Source of the DNA: Isochrysis galbana
Lineage: Eukaryota; Haptophyta; Isochrysidales; Isochrysidaceae
Length of the DNA: 64,000 bases
Assembly (NCBI GenBank): GCA_018136815.1
Contig: CM030932.1
Location: 4,998,407-5,062,406, forward strand
Reading direction: 5' to 3'
The notes below the pieces were generated by a model. It ran no database searches. It worked only from the letters and a program-made list of their open reading frames with translations, and was not told where the DNA came from. Positions within the stretch are counted from its first letter, which is position 1; every line of letters begins with the position of its first letter. Position numbers and translations under genes: made by a program. Positions 1 through 9,668 of this stretch are shown here, piece by piece.

Positions 1-1
1 A

Positions 2-304
2 CTCGATCGCAAGGGCGATGGAGTTTCATTCAAGTATCTCGTCAAATGGCGCGGCTATCCTCGTTCTGAAGCTACTTGGGAGTCTCGAATTGAGTTGCTG
101 CGGCGTTGTGCTGATCTAGTTGAGTCGTATGACGCCAATTTCGACAGCCGTCCGGTTCAACCTCAAGCTCTCTCCAATTCAAACTCCTCTTCAAGTCCAA
201 GTTCAAGTTCCCAATCAAATCAAATACCACGACCAATTCAAGAGCCCAAGCGTATTCCTCCTGATCTGCCTTCAAATCGTACCCGTTCTCGTTCACGATC
301 GTAG
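2..304 (+). CDS. 3' end of Ty3/gypsy polyprotein with chromodomain (5' partial)
   Basis: The reading frame is open from the window edge to TAG at 302-304. It encodes the C-terminal tail of a chromovirus-type Ty3/gypsy integrase. The visible motif YLVKWRGYP followed by ATWE is the core of a chromodomain, which in this class is thought to steer integration to marked chromatin. After it comes a low-complexity Ser/Gln/Pro tail and a terminal Arg-Ser run. The integrase catalytic core lies outside the window. A polypurine tract and an LTR follow, so this is the 3' end of an element on the + strand. The family assignment of the domain is secure. Whether the element is intact cannot be seen. Confidence 0.85.
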   Translation, partial: LDRKGDGVSFKYLVKWRGYPRSEATWESRIELLRRCADLVESYDANFDSRPVQPQALSNSNSSSSPSSSSQSNQIPRPIQEPKRIPPDLPSNRTRSRSRS

Positions 305-561
305 CGCTAAGTCGACCGGAAGTGGATGATTAGCGTCGCGTCAGCGCCTGACCCAGCGCAACTGCCCGAGCAAAACTCCTGTAAAAGGGAGAACGTGGTA
401 GGACGTGACGTACGAAATCGGGGGCCGCCGCGCTAAGCTGCCGATTTTGTGCTCGCTTTGGATCCATGGGTTAATCCTCCTCCTCTAGGTCTCTCGTCTC
501 GTATGGTTAAATGAACTCTCTTGGCTCGACATCGGGAGACGTCTCGATTTAAGTCGGGGGG
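305..561 (+). other. Retroelement 3' non-coding stretch with polypurine tract
   Basis: No credible gene. It lies between the polyprotein stop and the LTR. It ends in aagtcgggggg at 551-561, directly before the LTR's TG, where a plus-strand-priming polypurine tract is expected. The inverted copy near 62678 lacks this stretch, as expected for a 5' LTR. Confidence 0.65.
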
Positions 562-1600
562 TGTTGTATTCCTGCCCATCTGAAGGTTGTAGGCATGAAT
601 ATTCGTGTAAGGTACGCGCTCACAATTACAATTGAACAGTTCCCCGTGTTGCCACTGACGCACAAGACACACAGATTCGGATTCCCCATGGTCTCAAGTC
701 CAGGTTTGCAGGTTTTGGTCTCGAAATTTGCGATTCGAATTTTGTTTTTGCTGTTACTATAATTGTTGGCTCGTTTAAGGTAATAAACCGGCATGACTTC
801 GACTTCTCGTTCTGCAGTCGCTCTGCGAGACTCTCTCTCTCTCTCTCTCTCCGTCCGCCTCTCCTCGGCCGACGGCAAGAAGATTCGTCCAAAACATTCT
901 CCGGTCCCAAGATATCTCGTGGGGGTCTCTCCGCGCTCCGCGAGGGAAAGGACGCGATCTCGCTCCGAGATCGGCCTCGCGCCCTCCCACGCTGCCCCGC
1001 CGTGCCCTCGGTCCCTCGCCCCCCCCGCGGCAGGTTCTTTCCCTCGGCGTGCCGTCCGTCGCCTCTGGCCGTTCTATTAATCCCCCCCCGCGCGAGGTTC
1101 TCTTCTCCCCCGTGCGCGGTTCGTTTCCTCCGGCCGTCGTTCGTTCCCCCCCCGCGCGCGTTATTCCCCCCCCCTTCGCTTCGATTCCTCTCGCGATTCC
1201 TTCGATGATTGCCTTCATCTCGTCCGTTCTTCTTCGCGATTCTCGCGGAGGGGGCACCGACGTTTAACGTTAGTTTCGCCGTGGTTTCGGTAAAAGAAAG
1301 GTAGAACGAATGGCACGCGCCTCGCGTCTCGCGTCTTGTTTCGTCGCCCTTTGCTCGTCTCTTGTCTAGAAGGTCTCTCCGCACATCGCCTTCTTACCCC
1401 GCGCGAGTTTGGATCTCTCCTCGACCCTCCGCGTTGGCTTAAGCGGACGAGTTTCGCTTTAACGATAGTCCGAACCCTTCGTTTGCGTAGTTATGCGCTC
1501 TCGTTCCGTATTTCTTCGCGCATGGCGATCGATCGCGACCTCAGCCTTCGCCGCGCGGGAGGGGTTTGTTTATCGTATGATTCCGGAGTGTTTACGTTAG
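562..1600 (+). mobile_element. LTR of Ty3/gypsy family 1 (about 1.05 kb; right end approximate)
   Basis: It starts TGTTGTATTCCTGCCC right after the polypurine tract. The inverted copy at 61600-62678 starts at exactly the same base, which fixes the outer boundary. The right end is not certain because gag follows directly in both copies. It contains a CT microsatellite at 829-851 and pyrimidine-rich, C-tract-rich sequence of the kind expected around U3/R. The two copies differ by only a few changes that I noticed: one G in a G-run near 920, and C versus T in the segment near 690. The family has therefore moved recently. Confidence 0.7.
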
Positions 1601-1971
1601 TTTTCTGAGCCCAAGGTCGTTGGGGTTTGGGTTTCTTGTGAGTGTTTTTGTAGCAACTTCGTCGAGTCCCACCGTGTTCCCAAACGAGTCCCCCCGAGTT
1701 CCCGAGTCTATACCCCGAGTCAACGAGTCAATACAAGTCAAGCACGCGCCTGAGCCACCCCCAGTCGCCTGCCACCACCTCCCACAAGCCTCCTTCCGCA
1801 CTTCCGCGCCCACCGTGCTCCGTGCGTGCGTCGTGCGTCGTGCGTCGATCACCATGCCCGTAGTCAACCCCGAGGAAAGCTCCATGAGCTCCCCACAAGA
1901 ACCGCGTTCCGCGCTAGCTGCCGGCGCGCCCTCGCAGGCAATCTCCAAGAGTGAGATCAGCCTTGCTCTGA
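1601..1971 (+). pseudogene. Family 1 gag, 5' end only (truncated at 1971)
   Basis: Leader plus the first codons of the gag frame whose longer copy lies at 60390-61385 on the other strand. The best start is ATG at 1854 (MPVVNPEESS). The frame is also open upstream through a Ser/Pro-rich stretch that is probably leader. The match stops abruptly after ...SLALT at 1971, and unrelated sequence follows. A third copy at 57668-57963 stops at exactly the same base. The order chromodomain end, LTR, gag on one strand is what two tandem elements sharing one LTR would give. Gag protein function needs the missing remainder, so this copy is broken. Confidence 0.7.
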
Positions 1972-2535
1972 CAGACTCTAGAGCCTGGTGGCCGGGCAAT
2001 GACAGGCATGCAATGCCATCGTACCTGTGGTTTCCGACTGCCGCGCCGCGACGGTGCGCGCCACCGTCAGACTGGATGGCGCGGCGCCCGTCACCAGCGC
2101 CCCGGCGAGCGTGGCGATCGCGCGGCTGGAGCGGCTAGCGGGCGCACGCGTGCACAACGCCGACGCGAAACTTTTTGAGAGTAAATTATTACACGTAAAT
2201 GAAACTATCTCATATTTTTGAAAGGCTCATTCTGAAGTTTGCTCAGGACAGAGCCGCACAGGTTGTCAGTGGAGAGAGTTGGATTGTGGAGACATAACGT
2301 TGCATGCACGCTAGTTCATCACGGTCGGTATCAAGCTGTTTTTGAAGAAAAGTAGACATGGTCCACGTGCTCTGATATCCATTGTATTATTGCCATAATG
2401 GGTAAAACAAAATTTCGCACACACTCGGGGGTGGGGACAGTCGATGGCTCAAACAAGTCTGTCCCATATTCGATGGAACGCGGTTTTGGCGCCATGCCAA
2501 CGCCCACCGCCGCGACAATCTTCGTATTGCCGGTC
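1972..2535. other. Non-genic stretch beyond the gag breakpoint
   Basis: GC-rich sequence at 1972-2170 gives way abruptly to AT-richer sequence after 2170. An open frame at 2027-2221 (+) is short and I do not recognise it. I see no gene I can support. Confidence 0.4.
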
Positions 2536-2642
2536 GCGATATCGCTCATCGCGATATCGCTCATCGTGATATCGCTCATCGCGATACTGCCCATCACGAT
2601 ACTGCCCGTCGCGATACTGCCCGTCGCGATAGCGCCCATCGA
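2536..2642. repeat. 15-bp minisatellite, about seven units
   Basis: Tandem units of the form gcgatatcgctcatc drift into gcgatactgcccgtc over about 105 bp. They sit next to the broken 3' end of the inverted family 2 gag fragment and are absent from the other family 2 copy at 50870. Confidence 0.8.
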
Positions 2643-2679
2643 CATACGACCTCCAACTCGGCCTCGTCCGTCGTGAGCC

Positions 2680-2971
2680 CCAGCGTCTCGTTCTTCTCTT
2701 CTCCTCCCACAGACCCGGAGTCCTCGTCGGTGGTGGTGGTGGCCTCCTCGGTCGGAGAAAGGGCCTCCTCCTCGGTATCAGGAACGCGGACGAGCTCCGC
2801 CTCCTCCGCCGCGCCCTTGGAGCAGGAGGAGGAACGAGTCGTGCGAGCAGCGCTTGCGCTCGGCGTCCAGTCGACAGGTGGCCGTGTCGAGCGAGTCGAA
2901 CGAAACCAGCGAGCAGGAGCACGAGAGGAGAGGACGGAGGACCGTACGGATGCGCGCCTAGTCGCCACCAT
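2680..2971 (-). pseudogene. Family 2 gag-like ORF, N-terminal fragment
   Basis: The minus-strand frame from ATG at 2971 (MVATRRASVRSS) matches the first ~95 residues of the family 2 gag-like protein at 50569 (MVTTRRASVRSS) with a few substitutions. Similarity ends near the acidic GGEE segment around 2680. Beyond that the frame runs into the minisatellite. The fragment and its upstream region (2972-3690) are in inverted orientation relative to the longer copy 47 kb away. It is a dead 5' fragment. Confidence 0.75.
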
Positions 2972-3690
2972 CGTGAGGAAGACGAGGGCGAGGAGAGAGC
3001 TGGAGGGTGAGCGAGGAGGGAGGAGGGAGGCAGGCAGTAGGAGCTAGGAGCCTGCTTCTCTCTCTGGTAGGTCGATGAGAGGGCGAGGGGGAGAGGGGGG
3101 AGGGGACCCGGGGGGAGAGACCAAAAGACATACCAGTTGTTTACGTTAATGTTTACGCCGTATACGGTAATAATTTCCCGGTCCCAGGGGGTGTCCCCAT
3201 GGTTCCCGACCGCCCTCCGCGCCCAGAGTTCCCCCGCGGAAAGAGTGAACGCACGGCGTGCACTTTCCTGGAAGTTGCTATGCGCACGCACGGCGCCCCC
3301 GCGGGGGGGGGCCGATACACATCGCGCCGTGCCCACGCACGGCGTGCACAATGTGATTGCAAGTCATCACATGTGATGCGCAAAGAAACATCTCTTATAC
3401 GGCTTGTTTACGTAGTTGTGGACCTTGGGGGTACGCAGAGGGAAAAAGTTGACATGCGCACGCACGGCGTATCCGGGGGGGGACCGATGCACATCGCGCC
3501 GTGCCCATGCAAGGCGTGCATGATGTGATTGCAGGTCATCACAGATGCTCCGTTATAATATCTCTTAAATTGAGTGTTTATGTTAGAGGAGACGCAGGGA
3601 AAAGCGCCGACACGGCGCCCCCCTCGGGGGGGGGGGGGGACATGCACAGCGGGAAGCAGAGAAAAAAAGATGTTATGCTAGTCAGCATTT
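2972..3690 (-). mobile_element. Family 2 LTR/5' leader fragment with internal repeats
   Basis: This is the minus-strand counterpart of 49990-50568. Shared landmarks, read on the minus strand, are gcacgccgtgcgttcactc, the ttccaggaaagt block, the CCCGGG-rich leader and the terminal cctccctcct stretch. It contains repeated modules of about 130 bp built around cgccgtgcgt palindromes and G/C runs (about 3250-3370, 3400-3530, 3540-3660). I cannot place the LTR termini. Confidence 0.6.
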
Positions 3691-3831
3691 AATTTTAAAA
3701 TACTGCTCTATATACAACTGTGGACATTCGATCGCTCAAATCGACTGATGTCCCACAATTGACGGAACGACACCTTGGGAGTGCGCGTCTCGGCCCGCGC
3801 CCACTAGGGGTCTGGGCCAGAGTGTTGATTG

Positions 3832-3960
3832 CCCAGCCCCTGCCAAAGGGCAGGGGCTGGGGTTGATTGTACGGGCCCACCCCGGGGGGTGTCCGCGATG
3901 GAGAGAGGGGGGCGCGAGGCCCCCATTGACCCCCACTTATAAAAGTAGGTTTGACCCGAA
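3832..3960 (+). repeat. Dispersed repeat A, copy 1, with a strong hairpin
   Basis: It begins with a near-perfect stem: ccagcccctgcc, a short A-rich loop, then ggcaggggctgg. A segment ending in a gcgaggcccccat box follows. The same order of blocks is at 12623-12745. The G-run plus gcgaggc box recurs at 33590-33640 and 63880-63925. Confidence 0.65.
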
Positions 3961-4758
3961 CCGCTCCTAACGCTAACCCTAACGTAGAGCGTAGAGTCTA
4001 CGTAGAGCACGAGGGGAGCCGCCGCAAGGGGCAAGGGCAGGTGCACGTTGTGAGGTGTAAGGAGTAGGAGGAGGAGGGTGCGCGGGCGGGGCTGCATGCT
4101 GTATGATAGATAGAGGTCGAGGGCCGTGTGCGAGGCGTGAACTTTAAAAAGGCCTTTTTTTCTATCTGGGACGTGGGCCTAGTCCCCTGTAGCTAGCAGT
4201 AGTAGTACTTAGTAGTAGTAGCCAGAATTTTCGGAGCTGCGAGCTACTTTATTTGCTATTGCTATTGCTAGTTTTTAGTTGGCCTTAGCCTTAGTCGTTA
4301 GTCGCGCGCTGGCACGCAACGGCAACGGCTGCGAGCGCCCATGACGATGTGGAATTTCATTTTGTGAAGAACAAGTTGGCGCGTTTGTTGCACGCTGGAA
4401 GACGGTGGCACATGCGCACATCCACACACCTACAACAACAAATATCGAACATACACGCACTCCCCCCAAACCGCACGCAGCAACCGCGAAAACAGCAATA
4501 AATCCACACATGCGCGCGCGCACACACACTTCATATCAAAGTGCAGAATGGAATGGACAAGCACGAGGAGGAGGCAACGTTGGATATGTCCCAGGAAGAG
4601 GGAGGTCGCGGCGCGGCATCTGGGGACGTTCACATTGGACCATGGTGTGGAGAGGTGGCGCTGCAAACCTTAGAAAAGAGCCCCAAGGCCATGCGCCCTT
4701 CTAGGTGAGGGCACACCGCAAAGGCCATAGACCCTGCGACAGCCGAGTCTCGTGCGCT
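3961..4758. other. Intergenic, no gene seen
   Basis: Contains TAGTAG-type short repeats at 4196-4222 and CA-rich simple sequence at 4405-4530. It is the 3' flank of the docking-protein gene on the minus strand. No coding region I can support. Confidence 0.5.
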
Positions 4759-6297
4759 CTAATCATCATTCTTACCTTTCGACCGCTTCTTCTTCGTCTT
4801 CTTTGTCACCTTATCCAGCATAGTCTGTGATTGCTTCTTGAGTGCATCACGGTCCACAACCTCCTCTTCGAGGTCCTCCTCAAACTCCTCCTCTGAATCG
4901 CCTTCCTCGCCATCGGCATCGCGACCCAGCCTGAAATTGTTGGAGACGGGCGGTTCGGAGGGTAAATCCGGCTGATTCTTGAGCGCCGCCTCGCCCATCT
5001 CGCGAACCATCGCTTCTTCCTCCTCTTTGATGGCGTCGATGACGATGCGCAACTTCTTGTCGCATTGCTGCAGCACATCGGCCATGTTGTCGTCCGTAAG
5101 CGCAAGGCGCGCCTCGTCGATGGCGACGCCGTCGAGCCGATCGGCAAGATGCTGGATCCCCGCCTTGACCGAGACTAGTACCTTAGCCAGTCGCTCGTAC
5201 TTGTGCCGCTGCCGCTCCTGCTTCCGCTCCGTGTGACCGGGCGTAGACAACTGTTGGCCGTCCTCGGTCGTGGCGATATATTTGAGGCGTTGCACGCGCT
5301 CGTACGCCTCACGCTTCTTCTGTGTGAGCGCGTCCAGCCGCTGCTGCGACTCCTTGGTCAGCTGCTGCAGGTTTTTGTGGGTGGCTTCCTGGGTGATGAA
5401 CTTTTCGATGACCTCGTTGACATCCGCCACACCAGTTGCCTCCTTTATCTCCCGGAACGCAGCCTCATACGAGGCGATCTTCTCCTGTTCCTCGGCGATG
5501 TCGGCCTCCGTGATGACCGCCTGCCCACCCACGGTTTGAGCGTCCGCACCGCTGTGCTGCGACGCCGCCAGCGAATCGCGGCGGGCGCGCTCCCGTCGCT
5601 CGAGCTCAGCATTGGCCTCAGTCTTTTTCGCAACGAGGGCACGCCGCTCCGCCAGCTCCTTCTCGCGAAGCCTCCGCTCCTCTGTCACAGCCTGCTCAAA
5701 TTTGGCAAGCTCCTGCTTCGCAAGCTCCTTCGATTGGTTCGCGTCGTGAGACATCAGCAAGAGCTCCTCGTAGTCGGCCTCCTTGGCCTTGAGGGTCATC
5801 TCGCGCACCTCGAGCTTGCTCTCAAATCCGATCCGCTCCTCTTTTAACCGCTTCACAATTTGTTCGTAGGTGCGCCGCACCTCGAAGGCGTCTTCGTACT
5901 TTACCACCGCCGCCTTGAGCCGATCCTCGAGATGCTCGATCTCCCGCACGATCGGGTTGTCCTCGGCTGTGGGCGCCTGCGCCTCCTTGGTGAGATCCTG
6001 CAGCTTGTCAGTCAGCTTGTCGAGCTCTTGCCGCTTCTCCATGTTGGAGTGGACAAGGTCGTCGTGCTTCCGGCGGAGCATGGCGATCTGTGCGTCGAGT
6101 TTACGCAATTCTGCCTCGTTCTCCGTCTTGATCGTCGTTGCCATCGCGCCCTCGCGCTGCGAGCGCTGCATGTTGAAGGTCTGCTTGAGAGCGACGGTCG
6201 CGTTGGTGTTGCGCTTCTCGGTCATCGTGCGCTGTTCTTCCTCGAGCGAGGCGAAGCGGCGCTGCAGGTCGGCGAGCTCCTCGTCCTGATCCGCCAT
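4759..6297 (-). CDS. Outer dynein arm docking complex protein, ODAD3/CCDC151 (ODA10)-like, copy 1
   Basis: A 512-residue, single-exon, almost wholly coiled-coil protein. It resembles CCDC151/ODAD3 (Chlamydomonas ODA10 group), which helps dock outer dynein arms on ciliary doublet microtubules. Diagnostic stretches are RRTYEQIVKRLKEER (about residue 150) and, near residue 280, the family signature IKEATGVADVNEVIEKF. The C-terminus has an acidic block (EEEFEEDLEEE), then a Lys-rich tail. I chose ATG at 6297 (MADQDEEL). An in-frame upstream ATG at 6417 would add 40 Arg/Ala-rich residues unlike the coiled coil. A second, intron-containing paralogue is at 33960-35774. It is divergent from the helicase gene at 6765. 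Length and motif order fit the family; the exact orthology is inferred. Confidence 0.8.
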   Translation of the reverse strand: MADQDEELADLQRRFASLEEEQRTMTEKRNTNATVALKQTFNMQRSQREGAMATTIKTENEAELRKLDAQIAMLRRKHDDLVHSNMEKRQELDKLTDKLQDLTKEAQAPTAEDNPIVREIEHLEDRLKAAVVKYEDAFEVRRTYEQIVKRLKEERIGFESKLEVREMTLKAKEADYEELLLMSHDANQSKELAKQELAKFEQAVTEERRLREKELAERRALVAKKTEANAELERRERARRDSLAASQHSGADAQTVGGQAVITEADIAEEQEKIASYEAAFREIKEATGVADVNEVIEKFITQEATHKNLQQLTKESQQRLDALTQKKREAYERVQRLKYIATTEDGQQLSTPGHTERKQERQRHKYERLAKVLVSVKAGIQHLADRLDGVAIDEARLALTDDNMADVLQQCDKKLRIVIDAIKEEEEAMVREMGEAALKNQPDLPSEPPVSNNFRLGRDADGEEGDSEEEFEEDLEEEVVDRDALKKQSQTMLDKVTKKTKKKRSKGKNDD

Positions 6298-6764
6298 TGT
6301 TGTGGCTCGCGGGCCCCGTCGCACGCGCACGCCAGCGGCCGCCGCGCGCGGAGTCAGCGCGTTGGAGCCGCCCATCGCCCTGTCTCGCTCGCCCGCTCGT
6401 GCTCTACTCCCTCTCACTCTCCCTCGCTCCCTCTCCGTTTCTTATCCTACCAGCCCTCAAACACTCCGTATACAACGACCCCCCCCCCAACCTCCCTCCC
6501 GGCCCGCCATGCCCACCCACCTCTTCTCCTCCCCCCCCCCCCCCCCCCCCCCCCCGCGCCCTCTCTCAACTCTCCCCCCCCCTCGCAGCGGTGCGGAAGG
6601 CGAAACGATGAACGGCCGGCGGGGGGGAGCAGGAGTTTTGTTTTCGTTGGAGTAAAGCAGAAAACTAACTGCACGTGCTCGATCGAGGCTGCGTCCACGC
6701 GTGCGTTCTTTTGTAGAGACGGTGCGGCTTTTCCTACAGGGGGAGCACAGTCCAGGCGGCCGCA
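6298..6764. promoter_or_regulatory. Shared upstream region of divergent genes
   Basis: 467 bp between the docking-protein ATG (-) and the helicase ATG (+). It contains C-tracts at 6480-6490 and 6530-6555 and CT-rich sequence at 6410-6450. The head-to-head layout implies a bidirectional promoter. I see no convincing TATA box. Confidence 0.45.
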
Positions 6765-9668
6765 ATGCGAGTTGGTCGTGCGGCTGAACGCGAGTTGGCT
6801 GCCAACCTCTCCGGGCTGGCAGGCTGCGGCCCCACGCCGTCTGCCGTGCACAAAGCAACATCGGACTCGACTACTCTTGCGCCGGTCGTCTCTTGTCCTG
6901 TCCGCTCGAGGGGCACCATAAGCACAAGAATCTCCGTCCCGGGCAGCGCCACCCAGCCTGCCGCGTGCTCACTCGCCCGGGCCTCCCTGCCCATCTCAGC
7001 CTCCTCGCTCGTTCCGATCTCCCCGCCTGCACCATCATTCTTAGTAGCGCTGGTCTCATCACCCGCCTCATCCTCCTCGCTCAACGTGACCTTCTCGCAC
7101 GCACCAGCCTGCTCGCTTGCCCCAGCCTCCGCACCTGCGACAGACTTTGTTGCGGGAGCAAGGCGTGCAGCGGGCGAGGGCCCAGTGGTGCCGCACTACA
7201 CCCGGTCGCTGAATCAACAGCAGCGTCATGCATGCCTCGCGCCACTCGACCGGCCGCTCATGGTGTTGGCGGGCGCTGGCTCCGGCAAGACGGGTGTGAT
7301 GGCAGCGCGAGTGCAGCACATGCTGGCGGTGGGAGTGCCACCATCCACCATCCTTGCGGTGACATTCACGCGTACAGCCGAGCAGGCGATGCGTCAGCGC
7401 CTCCGTGCCTCGTTGGGTCCGAGAAGTGCAGCAGCAGTCCGCGTGTCAACATTCCACGCCTTGGCGCTCTCCATATGTCGCTCGCATGGAGGCATGCTGG
7501 ACGGGTATTCGAACGATTTTCTTGTGTGCAGTAGTGCACAACAAATTAGGCAGGCGGAGACAGCTTTGACCCGCCTGCGTGTACGCCGTGCGATGACGAC
7601 AGTATTGAGCAAAACTTGCGATGCTATGCCACTTCAAGTCCAAGCGCCGCTAGAGGCACGGCATGTGGTGCATCTATTCCTCAAGGCCAAGGCCCAAGGC
7701 AAGAGTCCTGACGACATTCAAGATGAGGCGGTGCGTGTTGCATGGGAAAGCTACGAGTCTTGGCTGCGCGAGCATAACTCTCTCGATATGGTCGATTTCG
7801 TCCGTGTGGCCGTCAAAATCCTCGAGTCAGTACCAGCCGCTCGTGAGGCCTTGCGATTGTCGTATACGCATGTGCTCGTGGACGAGTACCAAGACACGAA
7901 TGCTTTGCAACTCAAGCTCCTCACGCTGCTCGCACCTCCCGCGGCCGCCAAGCTTACAGTAGTCGGTGATGACGATCAGAGTATTTTCGCATTCCAAGGA
8001 GCGCAAGGTCCGACCGCGGTGCGAAGCTTTCTCGCTGTTTACCCACATACACTGTGTATCAAGCTTGAGCAAAATTACCGCTCGAGTGGATCGATTGTCT
8101 CTGTAACAAGTGCTCTCGCTGCGAGGAACACCTCTCGGTGCGCAAAACGAGTCTTCACGCGGAATGCCAATGGAGAACGTGTTGTCGTCGTCGAGTGTCG
8201 CACGCCGGCTGAGGAGGCAAGTCACATTGTAGAAACCGTAAAACGAGTCACCCGCAAGGGTCTCAGACTCGCCGATGTCGCCGTGCTCTACCGCTCGCAA
8301 CGAATTGGCCTTGAGATGCAGTCAGTGCTTCGCAGGGCCAGCATCCCGTTCAACACGCATCGTCCCAACATCTGGCGCTCAAAGGCTGTCGAGGGTACGC
8401 TCTCGTTGCTCCGCTTCCTGCTACGGCCTGATGATGACGAGTGCTTTGTTGCGGCAGAGAAGGCCTTGCGTGCCCACACAGCTGCGACTGAAAACCCGGA
8501 TGGTGGAGATATCCTCGAAAAGTTGATCGGGTACCGAGATTATTGCCAGAATGCCGGCCACATCCCAGCCAAACTCTCGTTGTGGTCTACCGCATGCGAG
8601 ATTGTTGCCAGAGCCGACGGGTGTACGTATCCTAGTGCAAACAAGAACGCACGGCAGTGTCTACAAGCTCCAGCGCCCAAACGCCGCCACATCGAGAGAG
8701 ATCAAGATCAACTGATGCCCGAGGCCAAAGCCATTGCCATTCCGGAACGGCCCTTGCATGTTGGAGAGTGGACAGAACACTCAGGCGGCGCGCCAGCAAG
8801 CGCACGGCAAACATGCGGTGGGGAAGAAGCAGATAAGCTGATGCGTGGTGCGGACAGCCACGCAGCAAGCCATGAACGGGGGCAGTTGCGCCCTAGCTCA
8901 ATAGGATGCCAAAATTTGAAGCAATGTGGTATGGGCTCTTTGCAGCTCGCGTCACTGTCTCGAGCGGTGGGCACGTTGAGCCGGTTACTTTGCAGGCTTG
9001 GGACTCTACAGCTTGGCGCCCTTGTCCAACGTTGCGCCGAGGCACTCCATTCTTCGCGCAGAGCGATGCACTCCTCCCAGCGAGCACGCAAAGGGACCAC
9101 GCTCCTCAACGAGGCGGACGATTCGCGCACTTTGCTAGAGATCTTGCTTCAAGAAGCGGAGCGAATTCAAGCGCAGGCGCGGGAGGCAAAAGTGTCTCCT
9201 ACAGCAGCGTTGGCTGCGCGAGTGGGGTCCAGCAGCGCGGCACCTGAAAATTACGATTGGGCAGAGTCCTTGTTCATGCGTGCTAGGTCACGCCTTCAAC
9301 TGTATATTGATGAAATAGAACTACTGGCCATGGAACAAGAGATGGCCATCGCCACAGACCACGCTGACGCGATTACCCTCTGCACAATGCACAGCGCGAA
9401 AGGCCTTGAGTGGCCGGCAGTGCTCTGCGTGCGTATGAATGAGGGAGAATGCCCCTCTGCATCAGCGCTTTCCTCAGCTGGTAGAGACATGTCTGCCTTG
9501 GAAGATGAACGACGCGTGGCGTACGTTGGGCTCTCGCGTGCAAAGTCCTTTCTCTTCATTTCGTATGCCACTTTGGATCTCACGGGCGCCCCGGCGATGG
9601 CGTCAAGATTCTTGCGTGAGCTGCCTCCACAACACGTGGAGCGAGAAATGCGCTACTTGAAAGGTTGA
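6765..9668 (+). CDS. SF1 DNA helicase, UvrD/Rep/PcrA type (plant SRS2-like group)
   Basis: A 967-residue ATP-dependent 3'-5' DNA helicase of superfamily 1A. All core motifs are visible in order: Walker A AGAGSGKT (about residue 169), VTFTRTAEQAM (Ia), Walker B DEYQDTN (about 372), GDDDQSIFAFQGA (III, about 402), LEQNYRSS (IV, about 434), TMHSAKGLEW (V, about 876) and VGLSRAK (VI, about 920). The first ~145 residues are Ser/Ala/Pro-rich and could be an organellar transit peptide or a disordered tail; neither is shown. Residues ~620-800 are an insertion with no obvious motif. Eukaryotic UvrD-like proteins of this kind occur in plants and algae and act in recombination and repair. No intron is needed to keep the frame. 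ATG at 6765 is the first in this frame. Confidence 0.9.
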   Translation: MRVGRAAERELAANLSGLAGCGPTPSAVHKATSDSTTLAPVVSCPVRSRGTISTRISVPGSATQPAACSLARASLPISASSLVPISPPAPSFLVALVSSPASSSSLNVTFSHAPACSLAPASAPATDFVAGARRAAGEGPVVPHYTRSLNQQQRHACLAPLDRPLMVLAGAGSGKTGVMAARVQHMLAVGVPPSTILAVTFTRTAEQAMRQRLRASLGPRSAAAVRVSTFHALALSICRSHGGMLDGYSNDFLVCSSAQQIRQAETALTRLRVRRAMTTVLSKTCDAMPLQVQAPLEARHVVHLFLKAKAQGKSPDDIQDEAVRVAWESYESWLREHNSLDMVDFVRVAVKILESVPAAREALRLSYTHVLVDEYQDTNALQLKLLTLLAPPAAAKLTVVGDDDQSIFAFQGAQGPTAVRSFLAVYPHTLCIKLEQNYRSSGSIVSVTSALAARNTSRCAKRVFTRNANGERVVVVECRTPAEEASHIVETVKRVTRKGLRLADVAVLYRSQRIGLEMQSVLRRASIPFNTHRPNIWRSKAVEGTLSLLRFLLRPDDDECFVAAEKALRAHTAATENPDGGDILEKLIGYRDYCQNAGHIPAKLSLWSTACEIVARADGCTYPSANKNARQCLQAPAPKRRHIERDQDQLMPEAKAIAIPERPLHVGEWTEHSGGAPASARQTCGGEEADKLMRGADSHAASHERGQLRPSSIGCQNLKQCGMGSLQLASLSRAVGTLSRLLCRLGTLQLGALVQRCAEALHSSRRAMHSSQRARKGTTLLNEADDSRTLLEILLQEAERIQAQAREAKVSPTAALAARVGSSSAAPENYDWAESLFMRARSRLQLYIDEIELLAMEQEMAIATDHADAITLCTMHSAKGLEWPAVLCVRMNEGECPSASALSSAGRDMSALEDERRVAYVGLSRAKSFLFISYATLDLTGAPAMASRFLRELPPQHVEREMRYLKG

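Noticed and set aside
3960-4000. Telomere-like ctaaccctaa at about 3970
   Set aside because: A single occurrence, not an array.
5200-5847. Leu-rich plus-strand frame with apparent hydrophobic segments
   Set aside because: Antisense of the coiled-coil docking protein; Glu/Lys codons read backward as Leu/Phe.
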